Shown piece after piece: positions 15,011 through 24,141 of a stretch of 32,287 bases of DNA. The position numbers and the translations under genes were made by a program. The notes below the pieces were generated by a model, which was given only the letters and a program-made list of their open reading frames with translations, was not told the origin of the DNA and did not search any database. The stretch spans positions 1-32,287 of the forward strand of contig DACV01000003.1 in the NCBI GenBank assembly GCA_002494885.1, given 5' to 3'. Positions within the stretch are counted from its first letter, which is position 1; every line of letters begins with the position of its first letter. Origin of the DNA: Methanobacterium sp. UBA44. GTDB taxonomy: Archaea; Methanobacteriota; Methanobacteria; Methanobacteriales; Methanobacteriaceae.

Positions 15011-16669
15011 TTAAATCTCAGGTTCCTCTTTAAGTTTCTTTTTAAGAAGTTCTACTGCATCTTCTCTCATTTTAAACTTCTGTATCTTTCCACTTGCCGT
15101 AAGAGGGAATTCATCAACAAAGAAAACATGTTTAGGAACTTTATAACGTGCTATCCTTTGAATTCCAAAATCACTCACATCTTCTTCACAAATATCAGCG
15201 TCTTCTTCAAGTATTATAAATGCACCTACAATTTCACCGTATTTATCATCAGGAATTCCTATAACCTGTACATCTTTAATTCCAGGCATTGTGTAGTAAA
15301 ATTCTTCAATTTCACGAGGATAGATATTTTCTCCTCCACGAATGATCATGTCTTTAATTCGGCCTACAACGGTGTAATATCCATTTTCATCCATTGTAAC
15401 TAAATCACCGCTGTGAAGCCATCCATCTTCATCTATTGCTTCTGCAGTTTTATCAGGCATTTTATAGTATCCCTTCATAACATTATAACCTCTGCTGCAG
15501 ATTTCACCGGTTTCCCCAGGCTCAAGGGTTTCACCAGTTTCTGGATCAACAACTTTAATCTCACAATTAGGAAGTTTCCTTCCTACAGTTTTAACCCTTA
15601 GTTCAAGAGGATCATCTACACTTGTCTGTGTAAATCCAGGAGAGCCTTCAGTTAGGCCATAAACACTGGTTATCTCCTTCATGTACATGTCGTTAACCAC
15701 TTTCTTCATAGTTTCTATTGGACAGGTAGAACCCGCCATTATTCCAGTTCTAAGAGAAGATAAATCAAACATATCAAACATTGGATGGGAATATTCAGCA
15801 ATAAACATTGTTGGAACACCATAAAGTGCTGTACACTTTTCTTTTTGGACTGCTGCAAGAACCATCAGAGGATCGAACTGTTCAATCATTACAAGAGTTC
15901 CACCATGAGTGTATATTGCCATAAGCCCTAAAGTAACTCCAAAACAATGAAACATCGGCACTGGAAGGCATACTCTATCTTTATCGGTGTATTTTAGGTT
16001 TTCACCTATATAATAACCATTATTAATTATGTTTTTGTGTGTAAGCATTACTCCTTTTGGGAAACCTGTTGTTCCGGATGTATATTGCATACATACTACA
16101 TCATCGCTGTCAAAAGTTTTTTTAATCTCTAAAAGCTCTTTATCATCGGTATGTTTACCAAGTAACAGCAATTCATTGGTGTTATAGAGTCCACGGTGCT
16201 TTTCAGGGCCAATATAAATTACACTTTTAAGGCAAGGATATTCTTTGCTTTTTAAATTACCCCTGCTACTTGTCTTTAGTTCAGGAACAAGTTCATACAA
16301 TACATTTAGGTAATTGACATCCCTGAATCCCTCTGTTATTGCAATAGCTTTCATATCTGACTGTTTCAAGACATAATCAAGTTCATGGCTTTTATAAGCA
16401 GTATTCACCGTAACAAGTACTGCTCCGATTTTCGCACATGCAAATAAGAATGTAATCCAATCTGGAACGTTTAATGCCCAGATTCCTACATGATCGCCCT
16501 TAGTAATCCCTATTGAAAGCAGCCCTTTTGCAAGCATATCCACTCTTTCATTGAATTCCTTATAAGTAAATCGAAGGTCCCTATCTGGATAAACCATAAA
16601 ATCGTTATCTGGATATTTTTCAGCCTGTTTTTCTAGAAAACCATCAATTGTATCTTCTGTAAAAAGCAT
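15011..16669 (-). CDS. AMP-forming acyl-CoA synthetase (medium/long-chain type)
   Basis: A 552-residue ANL-superfamily ligase that activates a carboxylic acid as acyl-AMP and passes it to CoA. The P-loop-like motif YTSGTTGFPKG is at 196-206. Further on are YGLTEGSPGFTQT (adenine site), GWLHSGDLVTMDENGYYTVVGR (ribose-binding Asp and hinge), GGENIYPREIEEF, and the catalytic lysine in PLTASGKIQKFKMRE. It is full length for the fatty-acyl-CoA ligase group; the acid cannot be predicted. ATG 16669 follows AAGGGGGA. The thioesterase gene ends 22 bases upstream, so ligase and thioesterase are almost certainly one operon with the XRE-cupin regulator in front. Confidence 0.92.
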   Translation of the reverse strand: MLFTEDTIDGFLEKQAEKYPDNDFMVYPDRDLRFTYKEFNERVDMLAKGLLSIGITKGDHVGIWALNVPDWITFLFACAKIGAVLVTVNTAYKSHELDYVLKQSDMKAIAITEGFRDVNYLNVLYELVPELKTSSRGNLKSKEYPCLKSVIYIGPEKHRGLYNTNELLLLGKHTDDKELLEIKKTFDSDDVVCMQYTSGTTGFPKGVMLTHKNIINNGYYIGENLKYTDKDRVCLPVPMFHCFGVTLGLMAIYTHGGTLVMIEQFDPLMVLAAVQKEKCTALYGVPTMFIAEYSHPMFDMFDLSSLRTGIMAGSTCPIETMKKVVNDMYMKEITSVYGLTEGSPGFTQTSVDDPLELRVKTVGRKLPNCEIKVVDPETGETLEPGETGEICSRGYNVMKGYYKMPDKTAEAIDEDGWLHSGDLVTMDENGYYTVVGRIKDMIIRGGENIYPREIEEFYYTMPGIKDVQVIGIPDDKYGEIVGAFIILEEDADICEEDVSDFGIQRIARYKVPKHVFFVDEFPLTASGKIQKFKMREDAVELLKKKLKEEPEI

Positions 16670-16691
16670 TTAAATCCCCCTTATGAAATAT

Positions 16692-17105
16692 TTATTTAGA
16701 ATTTTCTTCTATTATTAAATGTTCATGTAGTTGAGCCCTTATAGATTCAGGAATGGGCATTGCTTTTTGATTAATGAAATCAAAATGTACAAGTACTGCT
16801 TTTCCTTTAGCTTTAAGTTTACCTTCCTGCCAGGCCTCATGACCTATGGTAAAAGAAGAATTACCAATATGAGTTATATAATTCCTTATTTCTACATCCT
16901 TTCCATAGAACATCTGCCCTAAGTAATCAAATTCAGTCCTGACAAGAATTAATTTCCACTTTTCGTAGCTTAAATCGAGATCTGGTGTAAACATCCGAAA
17001 TATTGGATTTCTTCCAACTTCAAACCACTCTACAAGCGCTATATTGTTTATATGGCGAAGCCCGTCTGTATCTCCGAATCGTGGTGTAACTGTCTCTACA
17101 AACAT
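16692..17105 (-). CDS. Hotdog-fold acyl-CoA thioesterase (4-hydroxybenzoyl-CoA type)
   Basis: A 137-residue single-domain hotdog thioesterase. The active-site segment PRFGDTDGLRHINNIALVEWFE carries the family aspartate (D-x-DGLRHINN) and leads into the long central helix. The strands VRTEFDYLGQMFYGKDVEI and SSFTIGHEAWQEGKLKAKGKAVLVHFD complete the fold. It should hydrolyse an acyl-CoA in the cytoplasm. ATG 17105 is chosen because AGGAG lies upstream; an in-frame TTG at 17138 has no ribosome-binding site. It is placed 22 bases before the acyl-CoA synthetase, a pair making and breaking the same kind of thioester. Confidence 0.88.
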   Translation of the reverse strand: MFVETVTPRFGDTDGLRHINNIALVEWFEVGRNPIFRMFTPDLDLSYEKWKLILVRTEFDYLGQMFYGKDVEIRNYITHIGNSSFTIGHEAWQEGKLKAKGKAVLVHFDFINQKAMPIPESIRAQLHEHLIIEENSK

Positions 17106-17235
17106 TAAAAATTCATCTCCTAATTGATTATACTTCAATAATTAACAGTTCAGTAATTTAACTTTAAAACTCATTGTAAATCTTTTTATGATTTAATCTG
17201 TCTCCTATTTTAATTAATTGATTATTTAAATAACT

Positions 17236-17814
17236 TTAAAATGGCGTATAAACCACTGCAAGAATTTTTGCATCTTTACTGCCGTATGCATGAAGATCAT
17301 GGGGTATAATTGAATCATAGTAAATACTATCTCCTGCAGAAACCAGATATCTATCCTGACCGTATAATATCTCAATTTCCCCACCCATTACGTAAATAAA
17401 CTCCTCTCCTTCATGGGAGGATAATTTATATTCTTCTGTTTCATGAGGATGTACATCAATGATAAAAGGCTCCATATGCCTGTCAGATTTTCCTGATGCC
17501 AGTGGATAGAAATCCAGAGCACTTACATCTGGATGGTCTTCTTTTCCTGAAAAATGTATCACCTGTTCAGATTCGCCAGATTTTACCATTACAGGCCCTG
17601 TTTGAGGATGATCATCGAGAAAAGTGCCTAATCGAACACCTAAAGCCCTTGCAATCTTTATAAGTGGTGTAAGTGATGGTATTAATTCTCCACTTTCGAT
17701 ATTTTCTATAATTTTGCTGCTGCACTGGCTTTGAGATGCCAGTTCTTCAACAGACATTTCATTGTTTTCTCTAATCTGCCTTATTTTTGCTCCAAGTTTA
17801 TTTTCATCTGACAT
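17236..17814 (-). CDS. XRE-family transcriptional regulator with C-terminal cupin
   Basis: A 192-residue DNA-binding regulator. Residues about 6-64 form an XRE helix-turn-helix (LGAKIRQIRENNEMSVEELASQ ... SGELIPSLTPLIKIARALGV). Residues about 120-190 form a small cupin barrel (PHETEEYKLSSHEGEEFIYVMGGEIEILYG ... GDSIYYDSIIPHDLHAYG), probably the ligand-sensing part, with HEGEE and the later His as possible metal ligands. ATG 17814 follows AGGTGAGA. It lies about 130 bases upstream of the thioesterase/acyl-CoA ligase genes on the same strand, the usual arrangement for a regulator that responds to the acid or acyl-CoA handled by the operon (inference). Confidence 0.88.
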   Translation of the reverse strand: MSDENKLGAKIRQIRENNEMSVEELASQSQCSSKIIENIESGELIPSLTPLIKIARALGVRLGTFLDDHPQTGPVMVKSGESEQVIHFSGKEDHPDVSALDFYPLASGKSDRHMEPFIIDVHPHETEEYKLSSHEGEEFIYVMGGEIEILYGQDRYLVSAGDSIYYDSIIPHDLHAYGSKDAKILAVVYTPF

Positions 17815-17931
17815 TGAATCTCACCTATCTTACTCTAATAATTTAAATATCTTATAAAATTTTTTTCAAATCTATTTTTTAATGTGTTGAGTAATGAACA
17901 TCTTTTAACTCATATTTTTACAATTTAAATG

Positions 17932-19050
17932 CTATTTGATGCTAATAGTCTCCAATCTATCCATAGCCTCTACTAATTTCTCATATGCGGCTGCATATGA
18001 TAGTCTAAAGTGTCCTTCGCCACATTTTCCAAAGCTTGTACCATTAACAATTATTACGCCTGCTTTGATAGCATCATCAACAAATTTAAATGAATTATCA
18101 ACTTTTGGAAATGCATAAAAAGCCCCTTTAGGTGCCTTAAAGCGAATTCCCATTTCATTGAGCCTTGTAACAACAAGATCTCTTCTTCTTTTAAATTCAT
18201 TTACCATATCAATAACGCTTTCTTGTGGCCCTGTTAATGCTTCAAGACCTGCTATCTGGGATAAAGAGCTTGCACATGCAACATTATATTGATGAACCTT
18301 CAAAAGTTCTTCAGTTATCTCTGGCTTTGCAGCAATGTACCCTATTCTAAAACCTGTCATCGCATAGGTCTTTGAAAATGCATTTATGGTTATTGCATTA
18401 TCAGTGTACCTTCCAGGACTGTAATGCCTCCCTTCATAGATTATTTTCTCATAAACTTCATCTGATATCAAAAATATATCATTATCTTGCGCTATTTCAG
18501 CTATACCCTTAATATCTTCCTTTTGCATAACTGCACCAGTGGGATTTGCAGGAGAATTTAAAATAATTGCCTTTGTTTTATCAGTTATTTTATCAAGCAC
18601 ATCGTCTGCAGTCATTCGAAATTCATTTTCTTCCTTAAGTCCTATTGGAACCATTTTACCTTCTGCAAGTTTAACAAATGCATCATAGGAAAGAAACCCT
18701 GGATCTGGAATTAAAACTTCATCTCCCCTGTTCACCAGTGCCTGAAGACTAATGTAAATTGCCTGACTTGCTCCAACTGTTACGATTATGTTATCTGGAT
18801 CTGCTTCTATTTTATTTTCTTCAGCAAGTTTGCAAGAAATGGCTTCTCTAAGTTCTAAAATACCATTATTTGAAGTATAATGAGTAAACCCCTCATCTAA
18901 AGCTTGCTTTACTGCTTCTCTAATATGTTCAGGCGTGTCAAAGTCTGGTTCACCTAAACTGAGATTAATAGCGTTTTCTGGCGTAAGTTCAAACATTTTT
19001 CGTATTTCTGAAAGCTGTATTGATTTACATCTTTTTGCTGGTTGAAACAT
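17932..19050 (-). CDS. Pyridoxal-phosphate aminotransferase, class I (aspartate-type)
   Basis: A 372-residue fold-type I aminotransferase. NPTG (N169) and SDEVYEKI (D197, Y200) contact PLP. The Schiff-base lysine is K227 in NAFSKTYAMTGFRIGY, and the substrate-carboxylate Arg lies in GHFRLSYA near the C-terminus. It resembles the archaeal AspC group; the amino donor and acceptor are not certain. ATG 19050 has only a weak ribosome-binding site. It is divergent from the APC permease with a short gap of about 45 bases, which could link amino-acid uptake and transamination. Confidence 0.9.
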   Translation of the reverse strand: MFQPAKRCKSIQLSEIRKMFELTPENAINLSLGEPDFDTPEHIREAVKQALDEGFTHYTSNNGILELREAISCKLAEENKIEADPDNIIVTVGASQAIYISLQALVNRGDEVLIPDPGFLSYDAFVKLAEGKMVPIGLKEENEFRMTADDVLDKITDKTKAIILNSPANPTGAVMQKEDIKGIAEIAQDNDIFLISDEVYEKIIYEGRHYSPGRYTDNAITINAFSKTYAMTGFRIGYIAAKPEITEELLKVHQYNVACASSLSQIAGLEALTGPQESVIDMVNEFKRRRDLVVTRLNEMGIRFKAPKGAFYAFPKVDNSFKFVDDAIKAGVIIVNGTSFGKCGEGHFRLSYAAAYEKLVEAMDRLETISIK

Positions 19051-19095
19051 GATATTACCGTTATATATTTTTATAATAAATCACATAATGATGCT

Positions 19096-20499
19096 ATGGT
19101 TCAATTAAAGCGAAAGCTCGGTCTTTTTGATGTTATAAATCTGGTAGTTGGAACCATAGTTGGTGCAGACATATATATTGCAGCAACGTTTGGCGCTGAA
19201 TTATTAGGGCCAGCATCATTAATTGCCTGGATTATTGCAGGAATAATGGCAATCATTATTGCTTTATCCTTTGCTGAATGTTCTTCAGTCTTACCAAGAG
19301 CAGGAGGACCTTATGTATATGCAAAAGAAGCTTTTGGAGATTTCATTGGTTTTTTAGTAGGGTGGTCATTACTGATTGCTGGATGGAGTGCCCTTGCTGT
19401 TTTCCCTCTTGCATTTGTAGCCTACTTAATGTATTTCTATCCAGATATGCCATTTATACTTCAGACTATGGTGAAGATTATATTTGTTTTATTTTTGGCT
19501 TTTATAAATTATGTGGGAGCAAAAGATGCAGGAATAGCAAATGATATTTTAACTATAATCAAGGTAACTCCAATTATTATTTTAACCATCATAGGAATTG
19601 GTTATTTCCTTTTAAATCCACATGTTTTAGCATCTAACTACACTCCATTTCTCCCATTAGGACTTGGAGGTCTTGGTAGTGCAATTGTTTTAGTATTCTG
19701 GGCATATGTAGGGTTTGAACTGGTTACAGTTCCCTCAGATGAAATTGAGGATTCAAAGAGGAACATTCCAAAGGCCATAGTATTAGGAATGAGTATAATT
19801 GTCCTTTTTTATGTTGTAACAAACTTTGTGATCCTGGGAATTGTACCATGGACACAACTTGCAAATTCCACAGCCCCACTTACACTTGCTGGATTCAGAC
19901 TTTTAGGAGCCATAGGTGCGGCATTTATTACAATAGGTGCATTATTTTCAATTGCAGGGTCAGATGAAGCAGGTATATTATCAATAACAAGAATTCCCTA
20001 TGCAATGGCTGGTGATGGACTGCTTCCAAAGATATTCGCCAAATTACATCCAAAATATGATACTCCCTATGTATCCATAATTTTTATAGCTGGAACTGCA
20101 CTTATAGCTTCAATTATTGGAAATATCAGTCAGCTTATCATTTTATCTGTTTTCACCATTCTTTTCTGTTATCTGGTTACATGCATCTCTGTCTTTCCTT
20201 TAAGAAAGAAATATAATATTACCCTGAAGGTTCCATCCTTTACTCCAGCGCTTGGAGTAATAATCAGCTTGTATATCATGACTCAATGCAATATAAACCA
20301 GATAATAATTGGAACTATTTTAATAGCTGCAGGAATTCCTATTTACTGGAAATATTCCCCAAAAGAAGAAATTAAAGAAGTCACCAAAGATATAACTTCA
20401 AGGGAAGTGTTTGTGAGAAAATGGATAAGATCCAGAGAAGTTTTTCTTGGATATGTATTAAGAAGACTTGCCTATATTGTAAGAAGAATAAGAAGTTAA
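19096..20499 (+). CDS. APC-family amino acid permease
   Basis: A membrane transporter of about 467 residues with twelve predicted hydrophobic segments. LFDVINLVVGTIVGADIYIA begins TM1 with the APC 'GxxxG-G' substrate backbone, ECSSVLPRAGGPYVYAKEAFG is the family's TM2-TM3 signature, and AYVGFELVTVPSDEIEDSKRNIPKAI is the TM6 and following block. The substrate is probably an amino acid or amine. ATG 19096 is preferred because an in-frame ATG at 19042 would overlap the divergent aminotransferase gene. The cytoplasmic tail is unusually basic and carries a short repeat (TSREVFVRKWIRSREVFL) not expected in the core family. Confidence 0.9.
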   Translation: MVQLKRKLGLFDVINLVVGTIVGADIYIAATFGAELLGPASLIAWIIAGIMAIIIALSFAECSSVLPRAGGPYVYAKEAFGDFIGFLVGWSLLIAGWSALAVFPLAFVAYLMYFYPDMPFILQTMVKIIFVLFLAFINYVGAKDAGIANDILTIIKVTPIIILTIIGIGYFLLNPHVLASNYTPFLPLGLGGLGSAIVLVFWAYVGFELVTVPSDEIEDSKRNIPKAIVLGMSIIVLFYVVTNFVILGIVPWTQLANSTAPLTLAGFRLLGAIGAAFITIGALFSIAGSDEAGILSITRIPYAMAGDGLLPKIFAKLHPKYDTPYVSIIFIAGTALIASIIGNISQLIILSVFTILFCYLVTCISVFPLRKKYNITLKVPSFTPALGVIISLYIMTQCNINQIIIGTILIAAGIPIYWKYSPKEEIKEVTKDITSREVFVRKWIRSREVFLGYVLRRLAYIVRRIRS

Positions 20500-20516
20500 T
20501 AATAAAAAAAATTGAA

Positions 20517-21842
20517 TTAGATGACATTTTTATATCTTAAGAATGCCATCATCTGACTGTATGACTTATCTACGCTTCCAGAAGCCACAATACCATGAGA
20601 AGATAAAACTTCACCAGTTATAGCTGGAATTCGAGCTAAATTAGATACATCTTCCACTGCGCCAGGATATTCTGCTCCAGCTTGATTATAAGCAATCAGT
20701 GCAGAACCAGTTTGGCCGCTAACATATTTAGCAGTATTGTAACTTTCATATGCAGGAGATTTTGTACAGAAAACACTGTTTTTACCTGGAAAACCGCCTG
20801 GTTGTGTGGAATGGAAATCTCCAAGAGAATTCACCTGTAAAGCTTTAGCTTTATTTATTATCTGATTAGTTGGAGTTCCAGCAACATTCGCCACACTGTT
20901 AAGATTTTTACCGTTCCATAAACGGGTGTTCTGTGCAGTGCTTGATGGAGCTGCAAATGGAACAACATATACTGTTCCCTTAATTGATCTCCCATTCAGA
21001 TAATTTATCATCTTCATGGCTGCTATCTGGGCTGGAAGTTCATTTCCATGGACGCCTGCAATAATCATTACCTTTGGACCGGTTCCATTACCAAATGTAA
21101 TCATTGGAGTGCCTGATTTGGCCAGAGAATATACCTGACTGGTTATCTGGCTGCTGGGAACATTATTTTTGATATAAGAGTTTCTGGTTACATCTCCACC
21201 AGTTCCAGTAACGATTACTTCCATCTTAGCAGTTGTAACAGGTGAAGGAGCTGTTGGTGAGCTGATGGCCGGCCCTGTCCATTTATTTACAGAAGCATAA
21301 TTAGGTAGAACCTTATTTTGTCCGTAAAAATTCACTATCCTTGAATACATATAAACCAGGGATTCATATCTGATTTTTCCCAAAGATGATTGAGTATAAG
21401 ACGGTGCAGTACCAGTAGATTCCATACTGGTTTTTATTTGTTTAGATAAACTGATATATTCAGATTTATAAACATTTCCAGTTCTAAGCTCTTCTACACT
21501 GCTTGAAGGATTCTGGAAACTATACTGGCTTATTGAGCCCCTATTTCCGCCGTTAATATTCGAGGTAGCAGTAACAAGTAAATATAAGAAATCAGGCATT
21601 TTTACCTGTTGAGTACCTATTGTAACATAATTAGGAAGTTTTTTGTTGGTTTCTATGAACGCTTTAACCCTTTTTGCAGCATCTTCAATTTGATATAAGC
21701 TGTATGAATAACCAGTTGATACCAACTGAACTGCCTGTACATTTATATGAGTGTTTATGTTTTCTGCAGGTTGATCATTTGCCTCAACCCCAAATGCGTC
21801 ATCAACGTTTATAAAAACAGCAGAAAAAACAATTAAAAGCAT
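20517..21842 (-). CDS. Secreted pseudomurein-binding protein with M14/AstE-like zinc peptidase domain
   Basis: An extracellular cell-wall enzyme. After a signal segment (LLIVFSAVF) come two pseudomurein-binding repeats, about 45-92 (DAAKRVKAFIETNKKLPNYVTIG) and about 130-187 (YMYSRIVNFYGQNKVLPNYASVN), a Pro/Ser/Thr linker (190-205), and an aspartoacylase/carboxypeptidase-like domain from about 207. Zinc ligands would be H265 and E268 (GVHGNE) and H344 (GDFHST); E411 is the likely catalytic base. It probably trims peptide bonds in pseudomurein. The first standard start is ATG 21842, but GGAGG at 21874-21878 is placed for an ATT at 21866, which would add the missing IKNIKILG n-region. Confidence 0.85.
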   Translation of the reverse strand: MLLIVFSAVFINVDDAFGVEANDQPAENINTHINVQAVQLVSTGYSYSLYQIEDAAKRVKAFIETNKKLPNYVTIGTQQVKMPDFLYLLVTATSNINGGNRGSISQYSFQNPSSSVEELRTGNVYKSEYISLSKQIKTSMESTGTAPSYTQSSLGKIRYESLVYMYSRIVNFYGQNKVLPNYASVNKWTGPAISSPTAPSPVTTAKMEVIVTGTGGDVTRNSYIKNNVPSSQITSQVYSLAKSGTPMITFGNGTGPKVMIIAGVHGNELPAQIAAMKMINYLNGRSIKGTVYVVPFAAPSSTAQNTRLWNGKNLNSVANVAGTPTNQIINKAKALQVNSLGDFHSTQPGGFPGKNSVFCTKSPAYESYNTAKYVSGQTGSALIAYNQAGAEYPGAVEDVSNLARIPAITGEVLSSHGIVASGSVDKSYSQMMAFLRYKNVI

Positions 21843-21863
21843 CCCTAAAATCTTTATATTTTT

Positions 21864-21878
21864 AATTGTATCGCCTCC
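21864..21878 (-). promoter_or_regulatory. Ribosome-binding site pointing to an ATT start
   Basis: On the minus strand GGAGG (21878-21874) is followed after 7 bases by ATT (21866-21864), in frame with the peptidase and eight codons before its first ATG. The codons between spell a lysine-rich signal-peptide start. It is either a rare ATT initiation codon or an ATG mutated in its third base. Confidence 0.5.
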
Positions 21879-21950
21879 GAACCTGAATTTCAGGATATGG
21901 TGAAAAATTAAACTCCTTAATATATAAATTATTTGCTTTACACTAAAAAA

Positions 21951-22096
21951 TCTGTCAAAATCATGGATTTTGATGTTGAAGGAAAACCTGTGGTTTTCCT
22001 GAACCGCGAAATGAAGTTTCGCAGGCCGCGAAAATTTAAATTTTCGCCGGCTACGATTTTTTTTGCCCCAAACACTTTTATGTTTGAGGGTTTTTT
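21951..22096 (+). repeat. Hairpin-mosaic cluster F (upstream of the pseudomurein-binding peptidase)
   Basis: Five stems stand in a row: TCAAAATC/GATTTTGA around ATG (21955-21973), GGAAAACC/GGTTTTCC around TGT (21981-21999), GCGAAA/TTTCGC (22006-22022), a 20-bp perfect palindrome (22028-22047), and CAAACA/TGTTTG (22069-22086) framed by CCC and A-GGG. Linkers CTGAACCGC, CGGCTAC and GAGGG recur in other clusters. The rest of the non-coding stretch 21867-22487 is AT-rich; I see no gene or RNA signature in 22100-22487. Confidence 0.75.
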
Positions 22097-22487
22097 AAAA
22101 TATACTGCTTTTATGGCTATTTTTTTCATTTAAGTCTATTTAAAAGCACTTTTTAGTTAATAATTAAAAGTTTTTGCTGGCTATTTTTCCTAAAAATAAA
22201 TTAACATTGATTATGTCTTTTTTATAAAAATTGAAGCATAATAAAATTATATTCAAAGAAGAATGTATTTACTAAATGGATTTTACCCAATATTATACTC
22301 CTAACACTAAATAGATTCTTAAAATAGATTTTTTAAAGTAAAAAATCGAATTAAACCAGTATAGATCATTTAAACTCATTAGTTTTTATCAATTATAAGT
22401 TTAGATTGTATGTTTATACTCAAAAATAAAATTTATTCAAAATTTTGCTTTAATTAACAATGGGGCAAATTTAAAACGATTTAAAAT

Positions 22488-24041
22488 TCATTCTGGACAA
22501 GCCCCACATCTGTAACATCCAAACGTTTCGCACCATGGAGTTATGTCTCCTTTAAATGCTTTTTTGTACTCCTGTTTTAAAAAATCATTGCTTATACCCA
22601 CATCTATATTTTTCCATGGGATTTCATCCTCTAAATCCCATTTAATATTTATTTTTTCCCAATCTTTAAATTTGAGCTTCTTTTTATATGTTTTTTCAAT
22701 CATATTCCCCATATCAGCATCTCCAACAGATAATATATGCTGTATAAAAGCTCCCTTTAGATCCTCTACCTTTAAAGATATATTTTTGAGGTTTTCATTT
22801 AAATAGTTATATTTAGTCTCCAGATCAGCCATATTAAAGCTTTCCCATTGAAAAGGAGTATGCGGCTTTGGAATGAATGGATTTATACTTATACGCACTG
22901 CATTTTTTCTTTTTGTCATTTTATTTAGATTTTTTATATATTCTACCATTTCGTGTATATCTTTCATGGCCTCTGCAGGAAGACCAACCAGAAAATAAAG
23001 TTTAACGTTCATATTTCTTTTAAATGCCATTTGCATAACATTTGAAATCTCTTCATCTTTTATAGGTTTATTTAATACGTTTCGTAAGTTCCAGGTAGAT
23101 TCAGGGGCAATAGTTATAGTTTTAAGACCGCTTCTGTGCATTATATCCAGTAAATTCTCAGTAATCGCTTCTATTCTCATTGAAGGGCTTGTAATTCTGA
23201 ATTCTCTCTCAAGAAGTCCTTCACAAAGTTCTTCTATTTTGGAATATCCTGAAACATCTGCTCCAATCAGAGCTATTTTATTTAGACCTGTGGCTTTCCT
23301 ACCTTTTTCAGCGATTTTAAAGAGTTTATTAAGGGATGTTTCTCTCCTGGGGCGGTAAATACATCCGGCCATGCAAAAACGGCATCCCCTTGTACATCCT
23401 CTGGATACTCCAAGAAGAAAAGCATCTCCAAATGCAGGTATAAATCTTTTATCATCTGTTTTTGGGACAACCTGTCTTACTGGATGCCATGCGTCATCCA
23501 TATTCTCAACTATAGCCATTTTGGCCGGATTATCAGGTATATAAACACCTTTTATGTCTAAAAATGCATCAATCTCCTTTTTAGGATTATCGAGTTCCAG
23601 ATATGTGTCAATAACTTCATCAAGAACTGCTTCTGCTTCCCCAATAATAAAAAGGTCTATGAATTTACTCATGGGGAGAGGATTTGAACTTGCAGATGGG
23701 CCTCCAGCTATAATAAAAGGATCGTCCGAAGTCCTATTTTCCTTTCTAATTTCAATACCGGCTTTATTCAGCATTTTAAGGGCATTAAAATAGTCTTGTT
23801 CGTATTGGAGTGAAAATCCTACGATATTAAAATCAGAAAGTGTGCTGTTTGATTCTAAACTTTCAAAATAGGGATAAACAACCCGTTCGCAGTAAATGTC
23901 TTCCCTTGAATTCAGGAAATCATATATAATATGAAAACCAAGAGAAGACATTGCAGCCTTGTAAAGGTTGGGATAGCATGATGCAAACCTTAAATCCACT
24001 TTTCTTGGATCTTTTATCACCACATTTTGCTCAACCAGCAT
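22488..24041 (-). CDS. B12-binding-domain radical SAM protein
   Basis: A 517-residue iron-sulfur enzyme. The N-terminal 200 residues look like a cobalamin-binding type Rossmann domain (DFNIVGFSLQYEQDYFNALKML, DPFIIAGGPSASSNPLPMSKFIDLFIIGEAE). The radical SAM core carries C216-x3-C220-x2-C223 (RGCTRGCRFC), with IALIGADVSGYSKIEEL and TIAPESTWNLRNVLNKP as later strands. The extreme C-terminus has a further cysteine cluster (CETFGCYRCGACPE) that may hold another metal. It belongs to the uncharacterised archaeal group of such proteins; the reaction is unknown. ATG 24041 is used. It stands alone between cluster F and the SatD pair. Confidence 0.88.
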   Translation of the reverse strand: MLVEQNVVIKDPRKVDLRFASCYPNLYKAAMSSLGFHIIYDFLNSREDIYCERVVYPYFESLESNSTLSDFNIVGFSLQYEQDYFNALKMLNKAGIEIRKENRTSDDPFIIAGGPSASSNPLPMSKFIDLFIIGEAEAVLDEVIDTYLELDNPKKEIDAFLDIKGVYIPDNPAKMAIVENMDDAWHPVRQVVPKTDDKRFIPAFGDAFLLGVSRGCTRGCRFCMAGCIYRPRRETSLNKLFKIAEKGRKATGLNKIALIGADVSGYSKIEELCEGLLEREFRITSPSMRIEAITENLLDIMHRSGLKTITIAPESTWNLRNVLNKPIKDEEISNVMQMAFKRNMNVKLYFLVGLPAEAMKDIHEMVEYIKNLNKMTKRKNAVRISINPFIPKPHTPFQWESFNMADLETKYNYLNENLKNISLKVEDLKGAFIQHILSVGDADMGNMIEKTYKKKLKFKDWEKINIKWDLEDEIPWKNIDVGISNDFLKQEYKKAFKGDITPWCETFGCYRCGACPE

Positions 24042-24141
24042 AATTTATAATTTAATTTAAAATTTAATAACAATTTTGGTGCAATTTTATTACGTTTAAG
24101 TCTGTTTTTACATAGTTGATAAACCTGTTTATTAAACTAAT

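Noticed and set aside
19042..19095. Longer permease start at ATG 19042
   Set aside because: It would overlap the divergent aminotransferase start and add residues not in keeping with the APC N-terminus.
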